Below, in pieces: positions 40,940 to 54,900 of a stretch of DNA of 64,000 nt (position 1 is its first letter; each line of letters begins with the position of its first letter). The DNA comes from Cliona cf. orientalis (Eukaryota; Porifera; Demospongiae; Clionaida; Clionaidae): NCBI GenBank assembly GCA_963930775.1, contig OZ005693.1, positions 4,092,001 to 4,156,000 of the forward strand, given 5' to 3'. A program made the position numbers and the translations under genes. A model generated the notes under the pieces. It was given only the letters and a program-made list of their open reading frames with translations, ran no database searches and was not told the origin of the DNA.

Positions 40940-41769
40940 TCGGTTGTCCTTTCTTACTAGCTGCCTCCTACAGTTGTAGCTATATATGCCGGCGCCAAGG
41001 AATACACAGATTCTGAAATCAATTTGAGACTTGTATCTTTCAGTTATTATCTTTTTTTTATATAGACTAGTGTGCATGTACATTGTTCAGTTGTCTCATT
41101 ATACAGGTATTTCCCTCTCTATAAAATTAATACCGGCCGTCCGAATACATTAACGCATGATCCAATTTAACGCAATAAATTAGCATTAATTTTTACGAAT
41201 TGTCATAACGTTTATATATATATGGAACGATTGACGACCTTTACCAGAAAAACGCACGTTATTCAAAATTGAAATTATTTTTTTCTCCATGCCAAGGACT
41301 ATACACAGATTCTGAAATCAATATTAAGTCTTGCATCTTTCAATTATTATTTTTTTATCTGGCTGTAGACTGGTGTACATGTACTGTCATTGTTCAGTTG
41401 TTTCATCAGGTTCTTTCTGTCAATGTTTCTCTCTCTATAAAATTAATAATAATCAGGGTCTAATATTAATAGATTATTATAATTATTATGAAGCTTATTT
41501 TGTGTCAAAATAATGATACTCAATGTAACCTCCTAACTGTTTTCAATGTGAAAATTTTTGATGCAATAATAATGTTATGATCTCCAAACATGAGCTTTGA
41601 ATGGGTAGTCTCTGCTATAATATTATACAGTTTAATTTCAGTGATGCAAATTTCCAAAATTTGAGTTGACATAAATGCACACTTAGAAAATTAAGTTCAA
41701 TAATTTTCTTGCAAACATCAAATTGAATGTGAAGTTTCATGCAAAGTTTACAATAATAATAATTATTAT

Positions 41770-42158
41770 GATATCAATATTAAATTTTCATGCAAATATG
41801 CTGTAACTTGCACACAAACTTAGCTAAATGCGAAGACTTAGTAATAATCAGCGTTGCTTACTTGGACGACAGCAGGAGGGGGTGTGATCTGGCGCCTTTT
41901 GCTATGCCTAGAGCTGCTGATGTGTCAATGCAAACCATGGTATCCATGCATCTGGAAACAAACCGTGACTTTTGTCCAATTGCCTTAGCCTGACCACACC
42001 ATCTTGCTGTCTGAGGATTATTGAGTCTACATGCATTACAGAAATTAAATTTATAATGAAAATGAAATAAGCCATGCATGCATGCTGACTATTAATATTG
42101 CTAAATATATAAGTTCACATGAAAGTAAAAACTTCGCATTATTTTTACATGAAATATA
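41770..42158. other. Unassigned DNA in copy 2
   Basis: The minus strand stays open over about 70 codons (41858-42079) with NPQTARWCGQAKAIGQK, which I do not recognise. It could be a relic exon. No start, splice partners or repeat partner were found. Confidence 0.3.
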
Positions 42159-42972
42159 GCGTAGGCCGCCAATTATCGACCTAGTTTTGCCCCTTTGGTC
42201 ATAACATCTCTGTTGGAGGTCTCCAGGACTTGATTCAACCACTAGAAGAAAGAGCTTTTCTTCCTCGACCTCCATGGCAACTTCGATATATGGGCGACTC
42301 ATCGTTTGAGTGGGAGGAGCCCACAAAGGTTATGGGGTCATCCGCCAATTATCGGCCGCCCATGTATTTTCATATGCTCAATTATCGGCCGGCAACACGG
42401 ATTACATCATAGCTCATTTCCAGTGCAAAATTGGTATTGCGCAACACCACTACGGTCTTTAGCATCACAAACTACCCCTTACCAGCTCTATTTGTGATTA
42501 TTCTTATGTTACAATTTTTGTATGTGCTTGATACAAATTACAAATAATGCTAAATATACCATTCTAACTAGATTCTTGGAAGCTAATGCAGATATTTTCA
42601 CACCAGAGATGTTACCTAGGCCAAACAGAATCCTGAGGCAGTCTGAAGACCAACATACACCTAGTCTTACAAGAGTACACAAGAAAAATCAGTCAAAATA
42701 GTGTTATTTACCGTCTTGCACCAAATATATGAAAGAAAGACACTTAACTGGTGGTGAAATATTCGTAGAGATGATAGAGAAGACTCCAGCCACCATCGCA
42801 GACCCTTGAGCGGTACCAACGATGGCGCCATGGCAGCCTATATCGAGGCATAACAGTCCACTGAACTATTGAGGGGGAGTGGCACGGGGCGGAGACCACG
42901 GAAATTATCCGTACATCATTCGTATACTAACCGGTCGATAATCGGTGCTGGTCGATAATTGGCGGCGTACGC
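42159..42972. mobile_element. TA-flanked element with GCGTAGGCCGCC ends
   Basis: The left GCGTAGGCCGCCAATTATCG and the inverted right GCGTACGCCGCCAATTATCG are flanked by TA (42157-42158 and 42973-42974). The ends are related to the 2.8-kb element at 14953-17779. No transposase is seen. Confidence 0.75.
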
Positions 42973-42974
42973 TA

Positions 42975-43800
42975 AGTATGTTTAATGTCACAATCATGGG
43001 ATAATGTGGCCAGCATCCACGATCATCTATTAACAGTACATGCTCACAAAACATAGAGATATAGTTCATGCACAAACAGTATCCTGCCTGGGCAAGATTG
43101 TACATTAGTACCGTGCGCATGCGCAGATGGAAGCGGTTGCAGAGGCCACACCCCTTGGCAAAGGTGCTATGGCAACGTTCTCGCTCTGCTCGAACGTTGC
43201 TACCGGACTACTGACAGGTATGAACAGACCTCGCCTCTCGCTTCGCTCGAGGTTCGGTGGCTAGCGCCAGCGCATGCTTTAATAGCAGGCCTTTCGAAAC
43301 GCGCGGCGCTTTCGCGCCGATCGTTCGATCGACAATGCGTCTCTAGCTGTACTGAGCTATGGCCCGAGGCATTAAGGCCACTCTTCTTTGTGCACACGGC
43401 CCTACAGTTCTGACCAATCCTGAGCCTTGTAGTGCGGCTCGTTCATAGCAACCGGGCGCATCCAAGACGCGTATCCATGCCCTCATGTAATGACACGGAC
43501 TAGCTATATAAGAAAAATGACCGTCTGAAAAATATTTTCGTTGTATATAGTATGACCACATTAAAGTTTGCATGACAGTTCATATAAGAGTTTGCATTGA
43601 ATTCGAAACTTCACATTGATGTTTACATAAAGTTCACATGAGAGGCATTGAAGTTTACATGAAAGATCATTGAAGTTTGCTAAGTGTGCATGCATTAATT
43701 TTATATCAACTCAAAATTTGAAAATTTACATAAAAGTTTGCAGCATATGAACTTTATAGCAGAGATTGCCTAAAATACTGCATTCAAAGCTTATGTTTGC
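42975..43800. other. CpG-rich spacer without a recognised gene
   Basis: The part from 43090 to 43470 is markedly richer in CG than its surroundings and holds GCGCATGCGC and short inverted repeats (CGAACGTTGC, TCGATCGAACG). The remainder is AT-rich and repeats a TTTACATGAAAGTTTGCAT phrase. I see no exon or RNA gene. Confidence 0.4.
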
Positions 43801-44383
43801 AGATTATACATTCACGTTTGGAGGTCACATTGTATCAAAATTTGCACAAATTTTCACATTGAAAACTGAAGTTTAATAGGAGGTTATAATTATTGTTTGC
43901 AGGTCACATTGAGTATCATTATAATAATTTTGACAGAAACATGATAAGCTTCACACTAGACCTATGAAAAATTAATTATTTGGGAATTTTACAACAGTTG
44001 TTCATTGTCATCTTAAGTTTGCCTATAGTTGAGCAGTGATTCAATGAACTCTAAACTGATTCAGTGATACTGCAGTAGCTATTCATGCATGCATTATGGA
44101 AAGTTGTCTATTATTCGATTAATGATAAGTTGTTTACCCAAGAGTATAATAATACAACTGTAGCTATAGCTATAATTGTTTAGCAAAGTGCAGTGGTTTA
44201 CAAAACTATAGAGGATACGAGCGAAGTGTAGCAGTATTATAGTTTACAGAACTATAGTATGTCCCAATATAGCTATATCCACAGAGCACTAGCAGCAAAA
44301 AGACTAAGCTATAACTACACCCAAATCTAGTGAAGTTACAGTAGATTAAAGATTGTGACACAATAAATACACATCACAACACA

Positions 44384-46063
44384 ATGGCTATGGATAGAGA
44401 TTCAGGTGAATATGAGTCGCTCCAGGACATCTCAGCGCTAGTCACTACCAAAGAACGCCTTCAGCTATGATGCAAGCCAACATACAATCCAAGGAGAGTC
44501 AAAAGCAAAGGAGCGATTTTAGTATTAATTTGTAACTATCTGATAATGAATGAATTCTATCTTCTCAATCACTGGAACAATTCACATGATGAGAGTGGAA
44601 TTGAATCACTGACTTGGAAAGTGGCATTTGGTCTTTCTCTACCAGTGGCTGGATGGTTAGCTGACACGCACACTGGCCGACACAAAGTGATACGATTCAG
44701 TGTATGGATGATGTGGATAGCCACAGCTTTAGCAGTCATCAGCTCAGTTATAGCACAATTGGTATTGGCTCGTGAGTTTAACAACATAGACAAAACTGTT
44801 CAACAGGTGTTAGTTGTTTTCATGGCTATTGGTTTTGGTGGATACCAAGCCAATATCATTCAGTTTGGAATGGATCAACTCTATGATGCTTTATCAACTG
44901 AAATCCAATCCTTCATAATCTGGTATGTGTGGACTGTAGTAAGTGCTGGAATTATTGTAGACTTTATCTCTGCTTGTCTTAGTCAGCAATACTTCACGAT
45001 TAAGCCACTCATTGTAAGTGCAAATCTTTCTTTGGCCTTAATTCTATTGCAGTGTTATAATCAATATTTGATTAAAGAACCAGTTAAACATAAGAATTCT
45101 TTCAAAATGGTGTACAAAGTATTAAAGTACGCTATAAGAAACAAGTACCCAAGACAGAGGAGTGCCTTCACCTATTGTGAAGATGAGCTTCCTTCTCGTA
45201 TTGACTTTGGTAAGAGTAAATATGGAGGACCATTCACAACAGAGCAGGTGGAAGACGTTAAAACATTTCTTCGAGTTCTGCCTGTTGCTGTGGTGGGTGG
45301 AGCACTTATTGGTGGAGTAATTGCATCAAATTATTTGCGGGATAAGCTTAGTGAAATGTTATTAAATCACGGTGAAGCAGAATTGAATTCTAAGCTGTCA
45401 GTCATTGAGTGTTATCGTGAAGCCAGTTTTACTCATACTTTCTATTACAGTGCCATAATACTGATAGTGCTACATGAAATTCTGCTTTATCCAATATTGT
45501 ACAGATGCTTTCCACGCCTAGAGAGTTTACAAAAGGCATTCATTGCAATGCTTTTACAACTGGTGCGAATTCTTATACTGATGGCATACGAGATTGTTTT
45601 CCAACGTAATTCTTTCATAGTACAAAATTATAACAATGCAACAGCTCCATGTCTGTTTTCTCCACACCAAGAGATATTAAAAACGTCAGACTCTTTAAAC
45701 TATTACTGGATGGCCATACCTGACATTATAATATCGGTTTCATATGCGATGCTCTATATTGGGTCTGTAGAATACTTTTCTGCTCAGGTTCCTTACTTCA
45801 TGAAGAGTTTAACCGTTGGGATAACCTACTCTTCATTCTTTCTATCAGGTACTGTATGGTTGGTCTTGTCCATACCATTCAAAACTGATAGTCTATCATA
45901 CAAATGGGGTGCCAATTGTGGATTCTGGTATGGCCTGCTACTGACAATCGTTGAAGCAACTATCTGTACCATCCTAATAGTACTGATAAAGTGGTACAAG
46001 AAGAGAAGGAGGCAGGATGTATTACCAAACGAACACATCTTTGCTGAGAGGTACTACTCATGA
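44384..46063 (+). pseudogene. POT/SLC15-like transporter, copy 2, stop at codon 29
   Basis: It is aligned with copy 1 along its length, but codon 29, TGC in copy 1, is TGA here (44468-44470). After that the frame stays open to 46063, including codon 323, which is TTA here and a stop in copy 1. A 12-bp difference adds HWNNS near MNEFYLLN. Translation could restart at ATG 44546, giving 505 residues; this would lose the N-terminal tail and little of the membrane part, so the protein might still work. The POT marks AGWLADTHTGRHKVI and GFGGYQANIIQFGMDQ are kept. Whether it is a pseudogene or a 5'-shortened gene is not settled. Confidence 0.8.
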
Positions 46064-46644
46064 TATCATATATAGTCAATGAAGTTACATACAGCTGCTA
46101 ATATTATGCTCACAATGTCTTTAAATTTTAATCATTTTTGTAATATAGAGTTATAATATTATATTATTGTAACTTGCATGCATTTGAGTCCTCTGCATAA
46201 TTATTATAGCTACTAATGTTGTAGAAAAATTAAATGTAAAATAAGTTGTTTACAATAATATGAATCTGGAATAATAATTATTCAGATAATGAGATCTCAT
46301 GCAGGCTAAATGGTTAATGATCTAGAAAGGAGTCATGAAACTGCATGAGACAACTGTTTAAATAACCATTAGTTACAGTGTATAATAATTTTAAAATGGT
46401 TATCACAACTGTGCATGCATGGTACGGTTTTCTTTCTCGTGTTTATAGTAATTATAATGTCACCAGCTGGTGTCAGTTATCCCAACAGCGCCGTCTGTTT
46501 ATATTATGTATGTTGTACAGCTAATATAGTGTACACTTCATTTAGTCTAAGATTCAATTGTGCACGTCATAGTGAATTCATACCACTGAAATATTAACAT
46601 CACATGACAGGTCAAATAGCTGTAATGAATGTGCTCATACAAAT

Positions 46645-47475
46645 CATAGATAATAGAGGGGGGAGGAGGGATTGGAAACGTTGTACAATACTATGGGCGC
46701 ATGCTTGACACCGTCACGTGACTCTATCAAAAGTTCGCGAGTCGCACAATTTCGTTACACCGCAAAGGCTGTGTTTTTTGCCTGAGAGAGAGTCTTTGTG
46801 CACTGTAGCCGAGTCGCCCGAGGTCCTGAAGTCAAAAGAAGCAAGAATCAGGCGACTTTCCTAAATAGACTTATAGGTGGGCTGCCGTTCGGCCTTGTGG
46901 AATTTTCCTGGGACCTGCGAGAGGTGTAGGCCTTCGTTAAACGCCTCGATAGATCCAGCATCAGCCAAGGAGTGCTAACGATGGCCTGAAGTGTAGTGCT
47001 TTTTTATAAAGCAAGCGCAACAAGGGCCAAACAAGCTCAGGTAAGTTCAATCTGAGCATGACTCGTGCTATTAATAAAGCTAGCATACCCGAGTGCTACC
47101 CCCAGAAAGCTCGCGGATGCTTCTAAAGCACATGGTAGGCAGCCATAGACACTGCCCAATCGCTCTCACTTCGAGTTCTCTCGCCGATAGTGAAAGAAAA
47201 TTCCTCCAAGTTTTATACGAGGTAAAACATAAAAAAGACAGTTCAAAATCGCGTTTCAATTTCTCCCCACGCTTGGTTTAGCCATAGATCTAGGTTTAGT
47301 CTAACTATAAGGCCACATGACGCTATATAAGGCCCTAGTTATGGCTGTAATGTACTGTCTGTATTATCATGGTATTATCATCGCGAAGGGGGCGTGCCGT
47401 GGCGAGCATGCGCCGTCGCATCCCCCATACTTTGTACACGCGTTTCCAATCCCTCCTCCCCCTCTATTATCTATG
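46645..47475. mobile_element. CATAGATAATAG-ended element with 7-bp duplication
   Basis: The ends CATAGATAATAGAGGGGG and inverse continue into AGGAGGGATTGGAAACG on both sides. TACAAAT flanks it at 46638-46644 and 47476-47482. Copy 1 reads GCTCA-TATAAAT-CAACAAA near 21808, the empty site. The 830-bp interior shows no recognised coding sequence. A 42-bp hairpin at 61945 has the same end and duplication length. Confidence 0.85.
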
Positions 47476-47489
47476 TACAAATCAACAAA

Positions 47490-47630
47490 ATGGCTAGTCT
47501 AAGAGTTGGAACACTTGTTGTCATAACTGGCATTGCATGTCTTCCTTTGCAACACTGTCAGTTGACAGCATGCTCCAATAGGACCCAAGTTACGGAGTCC
47601 TTTTCTGCTAAGGTTCACATAGCTATATAG
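47490..47630 (+). CDS. Short secreted-protein leader or first exon, copy 2
   Basis: ATG at 47490 starts 46 codons: MASLRVGTLVVITGIACLPL followed by QHCQLTACSNRTQ, a convincing signal peptide and the start of a mature part with two cysteines and an N-glycosylation site. It may be a first exon with donor after GCTAAG (47612), but I cannot find the next exon. The matching exon in copy 1 is frameshifted, so the gene may be decaying in both places. Confidence 0.4.
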   Translation: MASLRVGTLVVITGIACLPLQHCQLTACSNRTQVTESFSAKVHIAI

Positions 47631-47639
47631 CTTGATTAT

Positions 47640-49078
47640 TAATAATTACTTTCTTGAGCAGCTTGTGATAATATAGCCACCCCTGATGAGCAGCCGGCCA
47701 CGCGCCACTCTCTATAATGGCCACTCACCTTGGTCCCCTCTGCATTGAGAATAGTACTCATATAACCCCTGATTCGTGTTTCTATATATAATGGCCAAAA
47801 TTTATGGTCCCAATGGTGGTCACTATGAGTTGTTCTATACTGTTTATACATAGATAGTGACATGTGTGTGCTTCACTTTGTGTGTGTATTAAAGAGCATG
47901 GGAATGGCTTGTGCTTGTTTCATGATCACATTCTATTGAGCACTCCTATAATAATATTAGCTATACATCATATAGCTGTATGCATGCCGTACATGACACT
48001 GATTTGCATTCTAATTACTTACATGCAATGGATCATGAATACAAATTATTAATGTGTGTTGTTATAGCATAATATCCTATGGGAGAGCTCTAGAAGGAGA
48101 GCAGTGGGGAGCAATTGATTGCTCGTCCAATTTTCAAGGAGAGGGTATCCCCCTGGCCTGGCCCCCCTACTTTTATTCTCTCTCTCAGAGTACTGCCTAT
48201 GTGTCCTCAGAGCACCCAAATTTTAAGAAATTTCTAGTGACAACTTTGATGTAAACTTGTTACACAAATATTATGTTGAATTTGTCTATAAATTCAATGT
48301 TCTGTGCACGATAACACACCTCAATATACTCATACATACAAGTACAAACTGAAAGTGTATACAATCTTTAATTTAAAACACACACACAATTGCTAAAGAT
48401 AGACCCTTGCGAGCCCAACGAATCATCTTATTTCTAAAATCATTATAGCTAAGCATCAGAAGCAGCCAGTATAGAACACCTCTACACTGTACTTGAGCAC
48501 AATGATGGGAAAGAGAATGTCACCCCATCACATCGTATATGACAGCAGGTGACACTGTCTAGCTAGTATAATGAAAAAGCAGACGAGATATCATGCATTA
48601 AGTTTGATGGATTTGTATTCAGATTAGCTAATTTGTAGCTAGCTAAAAATGTAGTGTTTTTCTTGTATAATAAACTACATAGAGAGATAATACTGTATGA
48701 CATTGTAGAAATAGACCAGTACTTATACACTCAGGTGCTCCAATCGATCACCATCGTTATGTAGCTAACAGGCAGTATTATGACCGCGCCATCATAATGT
48801 AGGTAAAGGTCGTCAAAGAATGAGCAGGGAGTAGGTTGTTGTCGTCACAATTGCAGGTCGATGTGTAATGCGTGGGGTTGTTCATGACCTAAATTTTAGT
48901 GGTAATCACATACTTGAGGTCTAATTATTGCTAGCTGTTTGTGGGCATATATGCAATCACAGTCGAACACCTCTACTGTAACAGTCTGCTAATACCTAGT
49001 ATACTGGTATGTGATGTAGAACAACCAGTGATTACATGTCCTTAAAATTAATAATAATATTATGAACCCTTGACCATC
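47640..49078. other. Right part of duplication copy 2 and its edge
   Basis: The sequence follows copy 1 to about 48872. A minus-strand open stretch of about 50 codons ending in a good donor (ACCAAG followed by GTGAGT, about 47728) is shared by both copies and could be an exon, but I cannot connect it. From 48873 to 49078 I see only unique AT-rich DNA. Confidence 0.4.
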
Positions 49079-49600
49079 TCCCCAGTAGCTGCACAGTATA
49101 ATGGTGCATGTGGTAAATGGTCGTCAATAGAATGGGCCCCAGAAATCATGGAGATGGCGTCTAAGATCGACTCTCAACCTTGATAACGACAAGTTTCGAT
49201 GCTTCAATCACAGAGACGAACTCGACAGCAGAGTATTCCTTCCGAACTTCAGGTTGGTCGTGCTACTGCAGTCTTGCGCGGGCCAGCCCCTTGTGACAAT
49301 GATGCGTGCTATATATAGCGCAAGGCTAGCCACCGCATTACGTAAGCCAAGAAAACACGTAAAGTTCAACCAACAGTGCTTCTCAGAGAAAGTAGCGCTC
49401 AGCTTGTAATCTATTCGCTGGATACACGCGTAAGATACTCTACATATTTACTGACTTTCAAGTCCCAGAAAGGCTCCAGCGAGGCCCTGGATTTTTTCAA
49501 ATTACCTCATAGGTTGCATCATAATTTCATCATAATTTCATCATAGATTACACCACAATTACCTCATAACCACAGAAAAGTAAATTGCTACTGGGGAGAT
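49077..49600. mobile_element. TIR element family 1, inverted copy
   Basis: It runs from CCATCTCCCCAGTAGCTGC to GCTACTGGGGAGAT and is the reverse of 3892-4436 over nearly its whole length. It directly abuts a family-2 MITE cluster on the right, as the truncated copy at 13425 also does. Confidence 0.75.
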
Positions 49601-50450
49601 AATGAAAAACTTAGAGACTACGTCCAGAGTCCCTCACGAATACGCCGCCACAAATTCGAACTAGGACACATCGACAAACTGCGCATGCTCCGTATACGCG
49701 TACAATATCGGGGCGCGCGGCTTGAGCCGGTTGACCTTCACCTGCCACGTGCTCGACTGAATAGGGAAATCCCCCCGAGTGCGAGCTCGCCAAAGAAAGC
49801 GAACCGAGAAAATCGCCATATCTCATCGATAGTCCACTATGTCTTCTACGCTAGGTTCGAATTCTGGGTCCCAACAACCTTTCATGCGCGCTAAACATTT
49901 TGAAACAGTTTCACAGGAATTACATCATAAGTTTCATCATAGGTTTCATCATAATTTCATCATAGCGAGAGCCGAATTCTTTGTTTCTAATTGGGACTCT
50001 GGACGTAATGAACAACCTAGAGACTACGTCCAGAGTCCCTCACGAATACGCCGCCATAAATTCGAACTAGGACACATCGACAAACTGCGCATGCTCCGTA
50101 TACGCGTACAATATTGGGGCGCGCGGCTTGAGCCGGTTGACCTTCACCTGCCATGTGCTCGACTGAATAGGGAAATCCCCCTGCCCTGAAAGCGAGCTCG
50201 CTAGAGAAAGCGAACTGAGAGAAACGCCATAAGGATATCATCGGATAGTCCACGATCTCTTCTACGCTAGGTTCGAATTCTGGGTCCCAACAACCTTTCA
50301 TGCGCGCTAAACATTTTGAAACAGTTTCACAGCAATTACATCATAGGTTTCATCATAGGTTTCATCATCATTTCATCGTAATTTCATCATAATTACCTCA
50401 TCGCGAGGCCGAATTCTTTTTTGCGAATTGGGACTCTGAATGAACGTAAT
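49601..50450. repeat. Tandem pair of family-2 MITEs
   Basis: Two units of about 400 bp, the first starting TACGTCCAGAGTCCCTC at 49619 and the second at 50025, joined by GGGACTCTGGACGTAATGA and its linker. The last terminus is disturbed (GGGACTCTGAATGAACGTAA). Each carries CGGGGCGCGCGG or TGGGGCGCGCGG and TTTCATCATAGG repeats. Confidence 0.75.
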
Positions 50451-50868
50451 GATCATAACAAAAGCCTTGACTGTTGTAAAATGCTGTAGCTCCTCTATTT
50501 GGTTACAAATTTTCTTCCAAGAAAATGTAGCTGCAGCTGTGTGTGAACCATTTTCTGTTAAAAAAGAGTAGAATAGTATTCACATGTAGATATAGTTAAG
50601 ACCATGCCTATTAAATTTATTCATTACTCCACTGCCTATGGTGGTTTGTGTTTGTTTGTGCGGGGCCAGTTTGAAGATCACATGAACTCTAGCCAGCAGC
50701 AACACCTTCACTTGCCCAATGGTAATGAAGGACTACAGTGAAACGAAGAAGCTTATTAAGGAGATTAATAGTGAACTCTCAGAGACAAGAAAGGAATTTT
50801 CGGAAGTTGAAGCCTAAAGGAGCCTCAATTGCAAAAGTTGGTGTTTCTAACGTAGATATAGTAATCTA
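50451..50868. other. Spacer with a possible small exon
   Basis: The plus strand 50672-50736 reads FEDHMNSSQQQHLHLPNGNE and then a stop, preceded by a pyrimidine-poor stretch. It might be the last exon of an unseen gene but has no supporting homology that I recognise. Confidence 0.25.
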
Positions 50869-50877
50869 CTTAATTAC

Positions 50878-51214
50878 TAGTCTCGCGCGCCAGCCCCTCC
50901 TACCCAAAGAGGGAGAAAGGGTCTGGTCAAATGCCTATAGGGCCCGTGTCCCCGCGCACTGTATAGTGCGCGCCAATCAGATGCACGGAATAAAGTCACA
51001 TGACTGCGCGGGCATGAAAGGAATGCAAATTAATGATTGTGCGCGTGCGCGATCGTGCCCCAGTACAATGGAATGTTAATTTAAATTTGTATTTCTTATT
51101 CACGCACACCAGAAATACGTGACGTCATGCATTCCTCGGCGACACGGGTCCTTTACGCATTTGACCAGACCCCTTCTCTCCGCGTGCGTGAAAGGGGGCT
51201 GGCTCGCGAGACTA
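50878..51214. mobile_element. Foldback MITE, Mutator-like, 9-bp TSD
   Basis: The ends TAGTCTCGCGCGCCAGCCCC and inverted TAGTCTCGCGAGCCAGCCCC run on into GGTCTGGTCAAATGC. CTTAATTAC flanks both sides exactly (50869-50877 and 51215-51223). It has the same TAG-CTCG start and 9-bp duplication as the 2234-2527 element, so they belong together. Confidence 0.85.
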
Positions 51215-51223
51215 CTTAATTAC

Positions 51224-51901
51224 ATGTTCAGGTTCACTATAATTCTCATCTATTTTGCCGTCTTCAAAATACATTTTGTATTGCTCTGTGGTGATGACAA
51301 TGTCTCCTTCAAAAGAGATCTGGGTCATAGTAAAAATCATTTTGACCAGCTTCCATGACATTGTTGTTACCATTTCTTCTAGGTATACGTAGCATAAAGG
51401 AAGAGTGGTCATAAATTATTAATAAGTCCTGCCCAGCGGAGTAGTAGTGCATGTGCAGCTGTTGCAACTTGCCAGTTTGTGTTTACATATGGCACCTACC
51501 TCAACTACATGACTTATTGCCATTCGGTTTTCCCTTCCATAGGTGTCAATTTGCAATTGGATGCTCCACTAATTAAAAGCTATAAATACTTTTGGCAGGT
51601 ACACATAGACTATTGTAATACAATACAAACTGGCAGGAAAATTAACTGACTTGTGTCATTATTTTTAACTAATCCTGCAACTGTAATACTTTATACTATA
51701 ATGAAAAGAACAGCTTATTAAGTGCAGTGCGTACGTGCACACACATGCACTGATTATTACTACACACATAAATGATTACTGTAACATTATATTATTATAT
51801 TCATCTTACAAAGAATTATAGAAAATGCTACAAGTTTCACACTAGAATTATACTTATTGAGTTGACCAGATTCAAGACAATGCAAATCTTTTGTGTTCCC
51901 C
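51224..51901. other. 3' flank of the beta-helix receptor gene
   Basis: AT-rich, with no exon or repeat unit that I can support. AATAAA-like signals for the minus-strand gene would lie here. Confidence 0.4.
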
Positions 51902-54900
51902 TTAAATTTTGTGACCCGTTTCAGTGGTTATCTCTGCAAAGTTATCTGAGTCCATAGTATCGTCATTTGTTGAGGTTGATTTCGGAGCCTCAACTACAGT
52001 GCAAGTAGGCTGATTCAACTCAAACACTGCTCCAGATTCACTGCCATTGACATTGATAGTGTTGTCAACTGATTCAAAGAGAATGTGTAGTCCATGATCA
52101 CGTCTATCATCATCATAATCTTGCTCTGGTGTTTGTGAATGGTTTGATTTTTGGCTGAAGTGTACCTCAAATGGCATTTTAAGTACCATGCAATATTTGT
52201 TGGTGCAAAGCTTTGAAAGAATTTTCGTATAAACATACAAGTGATAAAAGGCTATGATAAGCAGAAGGATGAATGCAGCAATGACAGAAATATATGCAAC
52301 AGCTCTTTGGTTGATACTAGTGTCTAAAGCAAGCCAGGTAAATGATGTTAGAAACAAAATGTTTACATAGGAAACAGTTTCAATGAAATCTACCTCCCAT
52401 TTCGTGTAGATACTTCCAATAAAGCTTTTAAGAAGCACTATGCAACTAACTGTGATGGTGACTGATGCAAGTGTAACTCTAGGACCTCCAGACACATTAA
52501 GTGCTGCCACAAGATAAAGTGCAATTCGGACAAGAAGCAAAAGTCCAGTCCAGTATCGATGCTTGGATGTGTAGGGAATAGTGTACATCTCCATGAAAGT
52601 ACGGAACTTGGGATTGTTAATGATCTTGTTAATCAACTTATTTTGACAAGATGGAATCCATTGCCAAGTGAATAGAAGGATAGTGTACACCAGGCCAGCT
52701 ACCAGGATGAAGATCGCAGCAAGAAATAGAACTGTGTGTTTGCTGGAGAAATAATTGACTGTAGCATCGGGTAGCCACACTGCATCTTCAGTGCCATCAG
52801 GATACTGTAGGGTACCATAAGAGAGAGCAGTGATGACAGTTTGGATGAATTTGGCATAAGACAGTAATATCAGTGTGGCCAGGGTTTCCACAGGACTTTT
52901 TCCAATCATGCGAGAGAATCGACTGGAATAGTTGCTAGAGAAGATGACTATGATTACGAGCAGAATGACATATGCTGGAAAGACAAACTGCAACCATGCT
53001 TTAGTGTATGCATCCATACCAGGATAATAACACACATTGTCTATTCCAAATTCTAAATTGAGCCATGATATGAAAACAGTGGCAAAATTTGAACCCGTAT
53101 ATGGGAGAAGAATACTTTTATCCACAGCCACAATGTTTGCATAGAAAATCAGCCCATTGAGAGTTCCAACTGCGACAGTCAGCTTGAGAGCTAGCAAAAG
53201 GATTACTAACACTATGCCAGCTATTAGGGCAGCCAAATTAATGACCACAAATGTTGCAGGCCAGTAGCTAGGACAAGAGAGACAACGAGAGCTTCCAAGA
53301 GAGAGAGCGAGACCAGGTTGGCAAGATCCGCATAAGAGCCCTGTACGATTAAATCTACACTGTGCATCAGCTCCGTCAGGCCGGTTTAAATTCACTGAAA
53401 CACCACTTTCGAAGCAGTAACCAAATGGGCAGTGGAGATAGATTAAATAGCCAGCAATACCAGTCTCGTTGATGTAAGCTATCCATATATCAAATTCTCG
53501 AAATAACTGTTCAGTAGTGGAGTTGCAACTAACGTAATCCTTTATAGCATCATGGCAGTGGCAATCACAACTCACATCTGCAGATTGAAATCCAATAGGA
53601 CATAACTTACAGGGAATGAACTGAATATTGACAGTGATGGAGGACTGGGGAGCATCTCTACAGGGTCCATCAGAAGCATAAAGAGTCAACTGTTCTGAAT
53701 CATGGGCAGATAAAGCTCGTAGAGAAATACTTTGACAGGTTTTGGTTATGAAGCTTAGCTGACCTTCTGTGAGCACACTTTGTGTTGATCTTAAATGACC
53801 AGTTACTGTAGCATTTATGGGACGACCAACCTGATTCATGGCAGTCAGTGATACAATGAAAATCTGTCCCTTCTTAACTTTAATTTCAGGTATGTATGAA
53901 CAGTTTTGTTGACCGTTAATGCATGGACAAACTTGAACAGGACCAGATGTAATCGAAGCAAAATCATTATTATTTAGTGAAGATGTATTTTCGAGGTATT
54001 GAACTCCACTTAATATATGAATACCATATTTGTGATTGATTTCTGCAAAGGGACTTGTTGTACATCTGTCTAGCAGACCACCATGAAGAATGGGACCAGA
54101 TTTCAAAGCATGATTGTTGAAAAATTCAATGTGAGTTATATAAAGGTTAGGTAAAAATACAAGATGACGAGATAATACCTGAAAGAAGCATTCAGAAGTT
54201 GGGTCATTGGGTGTACTATTGCATGCTCCTACTGAATTTGTGTAATCATCAACAAACATGGCTCCTCCATAATTCGCTCTGTTCGACAGAAAAATGATTG
54301 TGTAATCTGAAATGCGATAGCTATAGAAGTTAGAGTCATACTGTGATATGAGGAGTTTAAAATTTGATTCCAGTGACATCCCACCACCTTCATTCGCTGT
54401 ATTTCCAATGAACTCTATCCACTTTAGTTGAGCAGAGAGTCGAGGAGCATCGAGCATAATTAGGGAACTGATTGCATGGATTCCTCCCCCTCTCCTCACG
54501 GCCTCATTCCCTTGGATAATCAGATGACAATTCTGTCCACAGGAAATTTCACTTTGGTAGAGGTACACACCACCTCCATTCTCCGTTGCTCTGTTGTTTT
54601 GTATCGTGATTGGTGCATTGACATGGAGTTGGCTTTGTGTGGCATAAATACCCCCTCCGTTTTCTCTACTGTTGTTTTCCAGCTGGTAAAATGATCCATT
54701 GAAATGTATTGTACTCTGAAGTATTGAGATAGCTCCATCAGGGGTATTATTCATAAACTCTCCATTTGCATCAAAAAGGATATTGCTGCTCAGTATGACA
54801 ACTGATCCCAGGTTATTTGAAAATATGAAGCTTCCAGAAATGTGCCCAGTAGTCAAGCCAATAAAGAATACATGAGTGTCTCCTGCTGAATTATTGGAGG

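Larger units (their letters stand above)
40772..48872. repeat. Segmental duplication, copy 2
   Basis: The second copy of the block described at 12658-26930. It begins inside the last exon of the glycosyltransferase, next to the palindrome at 39655-40760, and ends near 48872. It lacks most insertions found in copy 1, so it is the shorter and serves as their empty-site record. Specific to it are elements at 42159-42972 and 46645-47475. Confidence 0.88.

Noticed and set aside
43090..43470. tRNA or rRNA gene in the CpG-rich stretch
   Set aside because: I could not fold a cloverleaf or find conserved rRNA words there.
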